The translations under genes and the position numbers were made by a program. 41,664 nt of DNA, taken from Xanthobacteraceae bacterium. GTDB lineage: Bacteria > Pseudomonadota > Alphaproteobacteria > Rhizobiales > Xanthobacteraceae. Under the pieces are notes generated by a model that saw nothing but the letters and a program-made list of their open reading frames with translations, searched no databases and was not told the origin of the DNA. Positions within the stretch are counted from its first letter, which is position 1; each line of letters starts with the position of its first letter. Location of the stretch: NCBI GenBank assembly GCA_029266425.1, contig JAQSWY010000037.1, positions 1 through 41,664 on the forward strand, given 5' to 3'. This document shows positions 9,459-18,060 of the stretch, one piece after another.

Positions 9459-10255
9459 TGCCGAACGCACGCCAAAAGACACCGGACCCGCCCGACGCCC
9501 GCCCGAAGCTTGGCCTCGGCCTGTCGGGGCTTCAGTCAGGCACGGGCACGCCGCTCTGGTCGCAGGTCAAGACCGCACTGATGACCCTGATCACGACCGA
9601 GAAGCTGTCGGAGCACGCCCGGCTGCCGTCCGAGGCGGAGCTTTGCGAGCATTTCGGCGTGTCGCGCACCGTCGTGCGCGAGGCCCTCAATCAGCTCGTG
9701 TTCGAGCGGGTGATCTACAAGCTGCAGGGCAAGGGAGCCTTCGTCTCGGCCCGCCGCGACGAACAGGACTTTCTGGGCTCGAACATTGGCTTTTCCGGCG
9801 AGCTTCACGACAAGAACCGCGCCGTGACCCGGCACATCCTGCGCCAGGAACTCGACACTCCGACCGAACGGGCGAGGCGCATGCTGCAATTGCAGCCGGA
9901 CGAGAAGTTCGTTCTCCAGCTCGAACGTGTCCTCAGCGTCGATGGCATTCCGCGCATCCTGGTCTACACCTCGCTGGTCGCCCGGCACGTCCCCGGCATG
10001 GAACAGGTGCCCATGCACAATCGCTCGCTCTACGACACGCTGTCGCGGCAGTACGGGATCACGATGCGCCGCGCCGAACGCTGGCTGGAGGCGGTGACGG
10101 CGACGCCCGAACAGGCGCAGCTGCTCGGCGTCCCGGGAGGCGCCCCACTGATCGCGATCGAATCCGTCGGCTTCACCGATGGCGGGCTGCCGATGGAATA
10201 TTACACCGCCTTCTACCGCACCGATCAGTCACGCCTGCATTTCATGGTGTCGTGA
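9458..10255 (+). CDS. GntR-family regulator with UTRA ligand domain (HutC subfamily)
   Basis: This 265-residue regulator has an N-terminal winged helix (about 30-105) with RLPSEAELCEHFGVSRTVVREAL. A C-terminal UTRA ligand-sensing domain follows and ends in EYYTAFYRTDQSRLHF, typical of the HutC branch. Its ATG at 9458 shares the last base of the dehydrogenase stop codon (TGATG), so it is translationally coupled. It probably senses the substrate or an intermediate and represses the divergent catabolic operons through the inverted repeat at 7493-7510. The ligand cannot be predicted from the sequence. Confidence 0.88.
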   Translation: MPNARQKTPDPPDARPKLGLGLSGLQSGTGTPLWSQVKTALMTLITTEKLSEHARLPSEAELCEHFGVSRTVVREALNQLVFERVIYKLQGKGAFVSARRDEQDFLGSNIGFSGELHDKNRAVTRHILRQELDTPTERARRMLQLQPDEKFVLQLERVLSVDGIPRILVYTSLVARHVPGMEQVPMHNRSLYDTLSRQYGITMRRAERWLEAVTATPEQAQLLGVPGGAPLIAIESVGFTDGGLPMEYYTAFYRTDQSRLHFMVS

Positions 10256-10292
10256 TCATCGATCGGACTCGCCGCGCGCGGTCACAACCCCA

Positions 10293-11738
10293 TCAGCGAC
10301 CGATATCCGCCATGGCCGGGCGCCGGAACCAGCTTCCGCGGGCGACCGGGATCGCGATCGTCAGACCATAGATGATGAGGCCAGACGCATAGACGGCAAA
10401 GAAAGCGCTGAGCGAGCCGGTGAGCCGCAGCGTGATCCAGCCGCCGCCGAGCACGGTGATGACGCGCAGCAGTCCGCCGAGCAGCGGCCAGCCAAGACGG
10501 CCGGCGCCCTGGCATGCGAAGTACAGCGTGATGCCGAGGCCGAAGAAGCCGAAGAACGGACCAACGGTGCGCAGATAGGCCGAGCCGGTGGCGAGCACGT
10601 GCGGATCGGTCTCAAACAGCCGCAGCCACGCCTCCGGCCAGATAGCGGCAGCAATCCCGATCGCCTCGGTAAGCGCAAAGGCGAGCGCGCCGCCGATCAG
10701 CGCGATGCGCAGCGCCCGCCGGCCCTGGCCGGCGCCGATATTGGTCCCGACCAGCGCGACCAGCGGCGCGCCGAGGCCGAAGCCGAGCGGCGGCAGCAGA
10801 TATTCGAGGCGGGTGCCGGTGCCGAGCCCGGCGACGCTCGCCGCGCTGGAATAGGCGGCGACCAGCGCCATCGCCCCGGCAATAGTGACGTTGATCTGCA
10901 GCGTGTTCACCGCGCCGACCGCACCGACCGCGAGGATCTCCCGCGCGGGCCCCCAGCGCAGCCGCACCGGCCGGAACCGGGCGAGATTGCGCCCGCTCGC
11001 CACATACCAGCCGAGCACCAGCGTGCCGAGCGCGTAATAGATCAGCAGCGCGACGCCACCGCCGGCGATCCCCATCGCCGGGATCGGACCGAAGCCGAAG
11101 ATCAGGCAGGGCGAGAGTGGAATGAGCAGCACCAGGCCGCCGCAGATGACGAGGCCCGGGACCAGCATGTTGCCGGTGCCGCGGATGATGCTCGCCAGCG
11201 CGCTGAAGATCCAGATCAGCACCATGCCGGAGAAGATGATGGCCGAGTAGGTGACCGCCCCGTCGAGCGAGGCCCCCTCGCCGCCGAGCAGCCGGTAGAG
11301 CGGACGCCCGGCAGCGAGGATCACCACCATGAAGAACAGCCCGAAGGCGGCACAGATGACGAGGGAGTGGAACACGAAGGCATCGGCCTTCTCGCGCTGC
11401 CCGGCGCCGAGCGCGCGGGCGATGGCGGAGGAGATGCCGCCGCCCATGGCGCCTTGCGACATGTTCTGCATGAGGATCAGGACCGGCGTGACCAGCGCCA
11501 TGGCGGTGAGCGCCTCGACGCCGAGATGCGCCACGTACCAGAGCTCGACCAGGCCGGTGGCGGAATGCGCCATCATCACGAGGATGTTCGGCCAGGCGAG
11601 GCGCAGCAGTACCAGGAGGGCGGGTGCCTCGAGCAGCAGCCTGGTCCGCGCATCCATCTTCAGTGATGGCGCCGGCTGCGGTGGTGCCGTGTCGCGGCCA
11701 TCGAAATCAGTGATCGTGGCTTCCATCGATCCGGCCAT
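10293..11738 (-). CDS. MATE-family multidrug/toxin exporter
   Basis: This protein of up to 481 residues is a polytopic inner-membrane transporter with about twelve hydrophobic segments in two similar halves, typical of Na+- or H+-driven MATE exporters. A hydrophilic N-terminal stretch of about 30 residues precedes the first segment (LLRLAWPNILVMMAHSATG). The start is uncertain between the ATG at 11738 and the one at 11726, because neither has a strong ribosome-binding site. It is divergent from a MarR gene across a 91-base region with paired GCATATGC palindromes, the usual layout of an exporter controlled by its own repressor. The substrate is unknown. Confidence 0.88.
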   Translation of the reverse strand: MAGSMEATITDFDGRDTAPPQPAPSLKMDARTRLLLEAPALLVLLRLAWPNILVMMAHSATGLVELWYVAHLGVEALTAMALVTPVLILMQNMSQGAMGGGISSAIARALGAGQREKADAFVFHSLVICAAFGLFFMVVILAAGRPLYRLLGGEGASLDGAVTYSAIIFSGMVLIWIFSALASIIRGTGNMLVPGLVICGGLVLLIPLSPCLIFGFGPIPAMGIAGGGVALLIYYALGTLVLGWYVASGRNLARFRPVRLRWGPAREILAVGAVGAVNTLQINVTIAGAMALVAAYSSAASVAGLGTGTRLEYLLPPLGFGLGAPLVALVGTNIGAGQGRRALRIALIGGALAFALTEAIGIAAAIWPEAWLRLFETDPHVLATGSAYLRTVGPFFGFFGLGITLYFACQGAGRLGWPLLGGLLRVITVLGGGWITLRLTGSLSAFFAVYASGLIIYGLTIAIPVARGSWFRRPAMADIGR

Positions 11739-11759
11739 ATCGCGCTGCGGAAACTATTG

Positions 11760-11794
11760 GCATATGCATATATATCCGGTTTAGGTGCATATGC
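11760..11794. promoter_or_regulatory. Candidate MarR operator: paired GCATATGC palindromes
   Basis: Two identical self-palindromic octamers, GCATATGC, lie at 11760-11767 and 11787-11794, with 27 bases between their centres. The AT-rich run between them can serve as a -10 region. The position between the divergent MATE and MarR genes fits autorepression plus control of the exporter. Confidence 0.5.
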
Positions 11795-11829
11795 TAACGT
11801 CGTCAAGCAACCAGAAGGAGGGACGCCGA

Positions 11830-12363
11830 GTGGCGCGCGCTCAAGATCAGGGCCAGGTGCCCGCAGGCCTCAATGCGAAGCCGGCAGCGCCGGACTGGCT
11901 TCCGCCCGCCAATGCCTGCAACGCCACGGCGCTGCGCAAGGCGACGCGGCGGATCTCGCAGCTGTTCGACGACGTGCTCGCGCCGACCGGATTGCGCGCG
12001 ACCCAACGCTCTATCCTCATCCACATCGCCCGCGCCGGCGCGCCGAGCATGGGCGAGTTGGCGGCCTCCCTGGTGCTGGACCGCTCCGCGCTCGCCCACA
12101 ATCTGAAGCCCCTGGAGCGTGACGGCCTGGTGACGATGCGGCCGGACGCATCGGACCGGCGCAGCCGCCGCGTCACCCTGACGGCTGCCGGCACTTTGAG
12201 GCTCAAAAGCTCGATGGCGCTGTGGGCGGAGGCCCAGCAGCGCTTCGAGCAGGCCTTCGGTGCCGGCCGCGCCGAAGAGCTGCGACGCGTGCTGGCGGAT
12301 GTCGCCGCGCTTGAGTTCAGGCAGGATTCGTCCGAAGGCTCGCCCGAGACCACGAAGCTGTGA
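11830..12363 (+). CDS. MarR-family transcriptional regulator
   Basis: This 177-residue winged-helix regulator has the recognition region SMGELAASLVLDRSALAHNLKPLERDGLV followed by the wing RPDASDRRSRRVTLT. I start it at the GTG at 11830, which has AGGAGGG eight bases upstream; the ATG at 11785 in the same frame overlaps the operator and has no ribosome-binding site. An N-terminal segment of about 30 residues before the DNA-binding fold is rich in Ala and Pro. It is likely to repress the divergent MATE exporter and itself. The copper genes begin less than 50 bases downstream without an obvious separate promoter, so read-through is possible. Confidence 0.88.
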   Translation: MARAQDQGQVPAGLNAKPAAPDWLPPANACNATALRKATRRISQLFDDVLAPTGLRATQRSILIHIARAGAPSMGELAASLVLDRSALAHNLKPLERDGLVTMRPDASDRRSRRVTLTAAGTLRLKSSMALWAEAQQRFEQAFGAGRAEELRRVLADVAALEFRQDSSEGSPETTKL

Positions 12364-12409
12364 CGGCCTTGGCTCGCCGAACGCATTTCCCGAAAGCTCC
12401 GCCTGTGAC

Positions 12410-12766
12410 ATGTTCCGCGCGATGAAGCTCAGCGCCTGGCTCCGCAACCTGCTCCCGATCCTTGCGATCGTGGGGCTCATTGCCGGACCGTTCACCACGC
12501 CGGTGAGCGGGGTGACGGGCGCTGCTGCGGCCATGGCGGCGATGCCGGACGACATGCCGTGCTGCCCGGACGAGGCGCCGGCTGTTCCCGATTGCCAGAA
12601 GAGCTGTCCCTTGATGGCGACCTGCATGGCCAAGTGCTTCTCGGTCGCGCCGCTGCTTTCAAGCTTGGCCTTCGTCTTCCGCCAAGGTGACGCGATGCGT
12701 CCCGGCAACGATGCCCTGGGTCACGCTCTTTCGATCGAGCCGCCAGCCCGACCTCCGCGAACCTAG
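12410..12766 (+). CDS. Small Cys-rich exported or membrane protein of a copper locus
   Basis: This 118-residue protein has an N-terminal hydrophobic helix (LLPILAIVGLIAGPF) after a short basic stretch, then a cluster of six cysteines with methionines: MPCCP, PDCQKSCP, ATCMAKCF. Such a cluster can bind Cu(I) or a similar soft metal in the periplasm. It is the first gene of the CusBA-like operon, which supports a metal-handling role. The start is uncertain: the ATGs at 12410 and 12422 are in frame and neither has a clear ribosome-binding site. No named family is recognised. Confidence 0.65.
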   Translation: MFRAMKLSAWLRNLLPILAIVGLIAGPFTTPVSGVTGAAAAMAAMPDDMPCCPDEAPAVPDCQKSCPLMATCMAKCFSVAPLLSSLAFVFRQGDAMRPGNDALGHALSIEPPARPPRT

Positions 12767-12773
12767 GACATCG

Positions 12774-12793
12774 CCGGCACCTGGAGGTGCCGG
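12774..12793 (+). other. Perfect 9-bp inverted repeat between copper-locus genes
   Basis: CCGGCACCT pairs with AGGTGCCGG across two bases, in the 132-base gap between the Cys-rich gene and the YtkA-like gene. No T-run follows, so it does not look like an intrinsic terminator. It could be an RNA hairpin that adjusts expression within the operon, or a protein-binding palindrome. Nothing else is evident in this gap. Confidence 0.45.
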
Positions 12794-12898
12794 TTCGTGC
12801 CGCCCGGCAGGGTCCGCGCGGCCGAGAGCGCGCAGCCGCGAAGCTGCGCAACGCCGTGCCACGCGCGCGGTGCTCCGATGCATCCGGGATTTCGAGCC

Positions 12899-13306
12899 AT
12901 GATGGCCTTCCATATCACGCGCGCGGCGGCGGCGGCGCTCGCAGCCTTGTTCTCCGTAGCGACACCCTCCGCGGCGCGCGCCGACACCGCCAATTACGAG
13001 TTTCGTCTGGTCCAGACCGACGTGAAGCAGGGCGATGGCGCTGTTGTCGCCGTCCGGCTAGTCGACAAGCGATCCGGCAAGGCGATTCCGGACGCGGTCA
13101 TCTTCGCCACCAGGATCGACATGGCGCCTGACGGCATGCCGACCATGACGGCCCCGGTCGAGGCGCTCCCAGCGACCGAGCCGGGCGTCTATCGCTTCAG
13201 GACCAATCTGACGATGGCCGGCGGCTGGCAATTGTCGCTGGGCGCCAAGATCCAGGGCGAGACCGGCACGCTCGAGAACAAGCTGGTTCTCAAGGCGGTG
13301 CCATGA
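12899..13306 (+). CDS. YtkA/FixH-like periplasmic protein of a metal efflux operon
   Basis: This 135-residue protein begins with a clear signal peptide (ending near PSAARA) and continues as a single beta-rich domain resembling YtkA/FixH-like proteins, with a DVKQGDGAVVAVRLVDKRSGK opening strand pair and DMAPDGMPTMTAPVEAL in the middle. Such proteins often accompany CusBA-type pumps, where a metal-chaperone role has been suggested. Met residues in the MAPDGMPTM loop could bind Cu(I). The ATG at 12899 has GGGA nine bases upstream; a second ATG follows directly. Its end overlaps the adaptor gene start by four bases (ATGA). Confidence 0.75.
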   Translation: MMAFHITRAAAAALAALFSVATPSAARADTANYEFRLVQTDVKQGDGAVVAVRLVDKRSGKAIPDAVIFATRIDMAPDGMPTMTAPVEALPATEPGVYRFRTNLTMAGGWQLSLGAKIQGETGTLENKLVLKAVP

Positions 13307-14724
13307 GACGGATCGCCCTTGCGGGCCTTGCCCTCGCCGCCGTTCTGGCGGCGGGGGTCGGTGGCTATTGGGCCGGCGTCCGGGGGATTCCCGTGCCGGG
13401 CCTTCGCGAATGGCTCGGGATTGAGGGCACCCTTGCGGCGGTCGGGCCGGCCGGAACGGGAAAGGTGATCTATTATCGGGATCCCGACGGCAAGCCGCTC
13501 TATTCGGCGACCCCGCGGCAGACGAGCGATGGCCGCCCGTTTCGCGCCGTCTCCGCCAGCGAGGACGTGAGCTTCGACGGCAAGCCGCCGGAGATCGCCG
13601 AGGCGGCAGGTCCGGCGAGTTCGCGGCGCATCCTTTACTACCGCAATCCGATGGGCCTCCCCGACACTTCGCCGGTGCCGAAGAAGGACTCCATGGGGAT
13701 GGACTATATCCCCGTCCATGAAGGCGAGGACGACGGCGGCACGGTGGTAAAGGTCTCGCCCGGGCGGCTGCAGCGGACCGGCGTGCGGTCGGAGCTCGCC
13801 ACGCGGCGCACCGTCGGCCGGCTGGTGCGGGTGCCGGGAACCGTCCAGCTCGACGAGCGGCGCATCTCGGTGGTCGCGACCCGCAGCGACGCCTTCGTCA
13901 ACGAGGTCGCGAACGTCACCACCGGCGATCGGGTGGCGAAGGGCCAGGTGCTGCTGCGGCTCTATTCGCCGGACATTGCCGGCGCCGGCGCCCAGTTCCT
14001 CACCGATCTCAACAATGGCGGCCGCGACGGCGCCCTCGGCGGCGGCCGCCAGCGCCTGGAGAATCTCGGCCTGCCGCCCGAGGCGATCGCCGAGATCGAG
14101 CGGACCCGCAAGGTGCCGCTGTCGATGACATGGCGGGCACCGCGCGACGGCGTGGTGCTGGAACGCAATGTCGCCGACGGCATGAAGGCGGCCCCCGGCG
14201 ACGTGCTGTTTCGACTGGCCGATATCTCGACCGTCTGGGTGCTGGCGGATGTGCCGGAGTTCGATCTTGGCGCCGTCCGACCGGGCGCGCCGGTGATGAT
14301 CCGGGTGCGGAGCCTGCCGGGACGCGGCTTTGAAGGCCGTGTGTCGCTGATCTATCCGCAGGTCGGCGAAGCCACGCGTGCGACGCGGGTGCGTATCGAG
14401 ATCGGCAATCCCGACGGCGCCCTGCTGCCGAACATGTATGCCGAAGTGGAGATCGCCGCCGGCGCTGCCGAACCCGTGGTCGCCGTTCCGGACGATGCGG
14501 TGATCGATACCGGGACTCGTCAGGTCGTGATCCTCGATCGCGGGGAAGGTCGTTTCGAGCCGCGCGCGGTGAAGATCGGCCAACGCGGCGAAGGCTTCAC
14601 CGAGATCCGCGACGGCGTCATCGAGGGCGACCGCGTCGTGGTGGCGGCGAACTTCCTGATCGATGCCGAGAGCAATCTCAAGGCGGCGCTGCGCAGCCTC
14701 ACTGCCTCGGAGACCCAGCCATGA
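13303..14724 (+). CDS. cusB: CusB-like RND efflux adaptor with tandem heavy-metal-binding-like modules
   Basis: This 473-residue periplasmic adaptor (membrane fusion protein) links the CusA-like pump to an outer-membrane channel. An N-terminal membrane anchor or signal (residues 4-25) is followed by two 29-residue modules of the heavy-metal-binding-domain type, at about 55-83 and 110-138. Only the second keeps the Met pattern (Met117, Met131, Met133). Barrel-sandwich, helical hairpin and beta-barrel regions follow (VPGTVQLDERR, VLERNVADGMKAAPGDVLFRLAD, VPDDAVIDTGTRQVV). The gene overlaps its neighbours on both sides by ATGA, so it is tightly coupled. The assignment to Cu/Ag rests on the adjacent pump. 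Confidence 0.9.
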   Translation: MRRIALAGLALAAVLAAGVGGYWAGVRGIPVPGLREWLGIEGTLAAVGPAGTGKVIYYRDPDGKPLYSATPRQTSDGRPFRAVSASEDVSFDGKPPEIAEAAGPASSRRILYYRNPMGLPDTSPVPKKDSMGMDYIPVHEGEDDGGTVVKVSPGRLQRTGVRSELATRRTVGRLVRVPGTVQLDERRISVVATRSDAFVNEVANVTTGDRVAKGQVLLRLYSPDIAGAGAQFLTDLNNGGRDGALGGGRQRLENLGLPPEAIAEIERTRKVPLSMTWRAPRDGVVLERNVADGMKAAPGDVLFRLADISTVWVLADVPEFDLGAVRPGAPVMIRVRSLPGRGFEGRVSLIYPQVGEATRATRVRIEIGNPDGALLPNMYAEVEIAAGAAEPVVAVPDDAVIDTGTRQVVILDRGEGRFEPRAVKIGQRGEGFTEIRDGVIEGDRVVVAANFLIDAESNLKAALRSLTASETQP

Positions 14725-17700
14725 TCGCGCGCCTCATCGGCTGGTCGGCCCGCAATCTCGTGCTGGTCCTCATTGGTACGGTCTTCGCCGTCGCCGCCGG
14801 TCTCTATGCACTGAAGACGCTGCCGCTCGACGCCATCCCGGATCTCTCCGACGTCCAGGTGATCGTCTATACCGACTATCCCGGCCAGGCGCCGCAGGTG
14901 GTCGAGGACCAGGTCACCTATCCGCTCACCACGGCGATGCTGACCGTGCCGAAGTCGAAGGTGGTGCGCGGCTTCTCTTTCTTTGGCGTCTCCTTCGTCT
15001 ATGTGATCTTCGAGGATAGCACCGACCCATATTGGGCACGCTCGCGCGTGCTCGAATATCTCAACGCCGCCGCGCAGCGCCTGCCGGCGGGCGTCACCCC
15101 GACGCTGGGACCCGACGCCACCGGCGTCGGCTGGGTCTACCAATACGCTGTCGTCGCCAAGGAGATGACGCTCGCCGAATTGCGCTCGCTGCAGGATTGG
15201 GTGATCCGCTTCGGAGCGTCCAAGGCGGAAGGCGTCGCCGAGGTCGCCAGCGTCGGCGGCTTCGTGAAGCAGTACCAGATCGTGGTTGATCCGAACCGGC
15301 TGCGGGCGCTGGGCATCCCGCTCGACCGGGTGCGCGAGGCCGTCAAGGCCAGCAACACCGATGTCGGCGGGCGCACCGTCGAGCTCTCGGAGTTCGAGTT
15401 CATGGTGCGCGGCCGCGGCTATTTCCGCAGTGTTGCCGACATTGAGCATGTCGTGCTCAAGACCGACGGCGGCGTGCCGCTGCGGGTGAAGGATGTCGCC
15501 CGCGTCGAAACCGGGCCAGACGAGCGGCGCGGCATCGCCGAGCTCGATGGCGAGGGCGAAGTGGCGAGCGGTATCGTCCTTCAGCGCTTCGGCGCCAATG
15601 CGCTCACCGTGATCGAGAACGTCAAGGCACGCCTTGCCGAGATCGCGACGAGCCTGCCGAAGGGCACCGAGATCATCCCGGTCTATGATCGTTCCGAGCT
15701 GATCGGTCGGGCGATCGAGACGCTGAAGAGCACGCTGATCGAGGAGAGCCTCATCGTCGCGCTGGTCTGCGTCGTGTTCCTGCTGCATCTGCGCAGCGCT
15801 CTGGTCGCCATACTGATGGTGCCGGTCGGCATACTGATGGCGTTCGCGGCGATGCTGGCGATCGGCCTCGGCTCCAATATCATGAGCCTGGGGGGCATCG
15901 CCATCGCAGTCGGCGCCATGATCGACGCCGCCATCGTGATGATCGAGAACGCCCACAAGCATCTGGAGCGCGCGCCGCCGGACAAGCCGCGGCTCGAGGT
16001 CCTGATCGAGGCGGCAAGCGAGGTCGGGCCGGCGCTGTTCTTCAGCCTGCTGGTCATCACCGTCTCCTTCCTGCCGATCTTCACGCTCGAATCGCAGGAA
16101 GGCCGGATGTTCGGTCCGCTCGCCTTCACCAAGACCTTCGCCATGGCGGCTTCGGCGCTGCTGTCGGTGACGCTGGTGCCGGCGCTCATGGTGGTCTTCG
16201 TGCGCGGCCGGATCGTCCCGGAGCACAAGAACCCGATCAACCGGTTCCTGATCTGGGTCTATCGCCCGGTCATTCGCTGGGTGCTCAAGACGAAGACCTT
16301 CACCATCCTCGTCGCCCTCATCGCGCTCGGGGTCACCGTCTGGCCGGCGCGCCAGCTCCGCTCCGAGTTCATGCCGAACCTCGACGAGGGGACGCTGATG
16401 TACATGCCGACCACCTTGCCGGGCATCTCCGTCACCAAGGCGGCCGAGCTGCTGCAAATGCAGGACCGCATCATCAAGACCTTTCCGGAGGTGGCGTCGG
16501 TCTATGGCAAGGCGGGACGCGCGCTCACCGCGACCGATCCGGCGCCGACCGAGATGTTCGAGACCATCATCAATCTGAAGCCGAAGACCGAATGGCGGCC
16601 AGGCGTGACTATCGACAGCCTGAAAGCCGAGATGGACCAGGCGCTACAGTTTCCGGGCGTCTCCAATGCCTGGACTATGCCGATCCGTGCCCGCATCGAC
16701 ATGCTGGCGACCGGCATCCGCACTCCGGTCGGCGTGAAGGTGTTCGGCACCGATCTCGGGCAGATGGAGCGGACTGCCCGCGAGATCGAACGCGTGCTGC
16801 GATCGGTGCCGGGGACATCGAGCGCCTATGCCGAGCGGGTGATCGGCGGCTACTATCTCGACATCGTGCCGGACCGGGAAACGCTGGGCCGCTACGGCCT
16901 TGCGATCGGCGACGTCCAGAGCGTGATCGCGAGCGCGCTCGGCGCCGAGACGGTGACGACCACGGTCGAAGGGCGCGAGCGCTACGGCGTCACCATCCGC
17001 TATCCACGCGACTTCCGGAGCGACCCGCAGGCGATCGCCCGTGATGTGCAGGTGCCGTTGCCGGGCGGCGGAACGGTGCCGCTCGGCGAGGTCGCCAAGG
17101 TCGAGCTGACGCGCGGCGCGACCTCGATCCGGACCGAGAACGGCCAACTCGCCGTTTATGTCTTCGTCGACATCACCGGCCGCGACCTCGGCGGCTTTGT
17201 CGCGGACGCGCGAGCAGCGGTGGCGAACGAGGTGAAGCTGCCGCCCGGCACCTATGTCTCATGGAGCGGTCAGTTCGAATATCTCGAGCGTGCGGAGGCG
17301 CGGCTGAAGATCGTCGTGCCGGTGACGCTGCTGATCATCTTTCTGCTGCTCTATCTCAACTTCCGGGCACTCACCGAGACGCTGATCGTCATGCTGTCGC
17401 TGCCGTTCGCGCTGGTCGGCGGCATCTGGCTGATGTGGTGGCTCGGCTTCAACATGTCGGTCGCCGTTGCCGTCGGCTTCATCGCCCTCGCCGGCGTCGC
17501 CGCCGAGACCGGCGTCGTCATGCTGATCTATCTCGAGCAGGCCATGGCGGAGCTGAGAGCGGAACGGGAGGCGGAAGGGAGACCCTTCACCCGGGCCGAT
17601 CTCTACGAGGCCATCATGCGCGGCGCCGTCGAGCGGGTGCGGCCGAAGATGATGACCGTCATCGCCATCATGGCCGGTCTGGTTCCGATCCTGTGGAGCA

Positions 17701-17897
17701 CCGGCACCGGCTCGGAGGTGATGCAGCGCATCGCCGTGCCGATGATCGGCGGCATGGTGTCCTCCACCGTGCTGACGCTGGTGGTGATCCCGGCGGTCTA
17801 CGGGCTGGCGAAGGGCTGGCGACTGTCGTCGAGCGCGGCGGCCGCCGAGGCCACTCACGAGCCCGTGCCAGCGGACCTCAGGACTGCCGCCGAATGA
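14721..17897 (+). CDS. cusA: CusA-like heavy-metal RND efflux pump (Cu(I)/Ag(I))
   Basis: This 1058-residue inner-membrane pump has the RND layout: one membrane helix, a large periplasmic domain, six helices, a second periplasmic domain and five to six helices. The proton-relay aspartate lies in GGIAIAVGAMIDAAIVMIEN. The three methionines that bind Cu(I)/Ag(I) in E. coli CusA have counterparts here in the contexts GTLMYMPTTLPG, APTEMFETI and ARIDMLATGIRTPVGVKV, which favours monovalent Cu/Ag over zinc or cobalt. It exports metal from periplasm or cytoplasm through the CusB-like adaptor. No outer-membrane factor gene (CusC type) is present in the cluster, so a channel encoded elsewhere must be used. 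Confidence 0.93.
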   Translation: MIARLIGWSARNLVLVLIGTVFAVAAGLYALKTLPLDAIPDLSDVQVIVYTDYPGQAPQVVEDQVTYPLTTAMLTVPKSKVVRGFSFFGVSFVYVIFEDSTDPYWARSRVLEYLNAAAQRLPAGVTPTLGPDATGVGWVYQYAVVAKEMTLAELRSLQDWVIRFGASKAEGVAEVASVGGFVKQYQIVVDPNRLRALGIPLDRVREAVKASNTDVGGRTVELSEFEFMVRGRGYFRSVADIEHVVLKTDGGVPLRVKDVARVETGPDERRGIAELDGEGEVASGIVLQRFGANALTVIENVKARLAEIATSLPKGTEIIPVYDRSELIGRAIETLKSTLIEESLIVALVCVVFLLHLRSALVAILMVPVGILMAFAAMLAIGLGSNIMSLGGIAIAVGAMIDAAIVMIENAHKHLERAPPDKPRLEVLIEAASEVGPALFFSLLVITVSFLPIFTLESQEGRMFGPLAFTKTFAMAASALLSVTLVPALMVVFVRGRIVPEHKNPINRFLIWVYRPVIRWVLKTKTFTILVALIALGVTVWPARQLRSEFMPNLDEGTLMYMPTTLPGISVTKAAELLQMQDRIIKTFPEVASVYGKAGRALTATDPAPTEMFETIINLKPKTEWRPGVTIDSLKAEMDQALQFPGVSNAWTMPIRARIDMLATGIRTPVGVKVFGTDLGQMERTAREIERVLRSVPGTSSAYAERVIGGYYLDIVPDRETLGRYGLAIGDVQSVIASALGAETVTTTVEGRERYGVTIRYPRDFRSDPQAIARDVQVPLPGGGTVPLGEVAKVELTRGATSIRTENGQLAVYVFVDITGRDLGGFVADARAAVANEVKLPPGTYVSWSGQFEYLERAEARLKIVVPVTLLIIFLLLYLNFRALTETLIVMLSLPFALVGGIWLMWWLGFNMSVAVAVGFIALAGVAAETGVVMLIYLEQAMAELRAEREAEGRPFTRADLYEAIMRGAVERVRPKMMTVIAIMAGLVPILWSTGTGSEVMQRIAVPMIGGMVSSTVLTLVVIPAVYGLAKGWRLSSSAAAAEATHEPVPADLRTAAE

Positions 17898-17909
17898 GAG
17901 GAGGTTTCG

Positions 17910-18026
17910 ATGATGCACGACATGATGGGAGCCATGGGCTGGGGCATGGGACTGGCCGGCCTGCTCGGCTTGATCGTCCTGGCGCTGGTGATAGCCGCCC
18001 TCGTGAAATACGTCTTCTTCAGATGA
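17910..18026 (+). CDS. 38-residue Met-rich single-helix membrane peptide
   Basis: A short gene follows the CusA-like pump by 12 bases, with an excellent ribosome-binding site (AGGAGG) about five bases before the ATG. The product starts MMHDMMGAMGWGMG, with six Met and one His in the first 13 residues. It continues as one hydrophobic helix (LAGLLGLIVLALVIAALV) and ends in KYVFFR. The Met/His-rich head facing the periplasm would be a plausible Cu(I) ligand cluster. I infer a pump accessory or sensor peptide. I do not recognise a named family. Confidence 0.7.
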   Translation: MMHDMMGAMGWGMGLAGLLGLIVLALVIAALVKYVFFR

Positions 18027-18060
18027 AATACGCCCGACAGCCGAGCAGAGGAAAAGCATC

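Noticed and set aside
10179..11666. A 495-residue plus-strand open frame opposite the MATE gene
   Set aside because: Composition is dominated by Arg, Asp, Ala and Gln, and it begins inside the GntR gene. The minus-strand frame has twelve membrane segments.
12774..12793. Hairpin as an intrinsic terminator
   Set aside because: No run of T follows on the plus strand, and the genes on both sides belong to one functional cluster.
14520..16457. A 645-residue open frame on the minus strand opposite the CusB/CusA genes
   Set aside because: Its translation is rich in His, Asp, Arg and Gln and has no recognisable domain. It is the usual antisense shadow of GC-rich coding sequence; the plus-strand proteins are clearly real.
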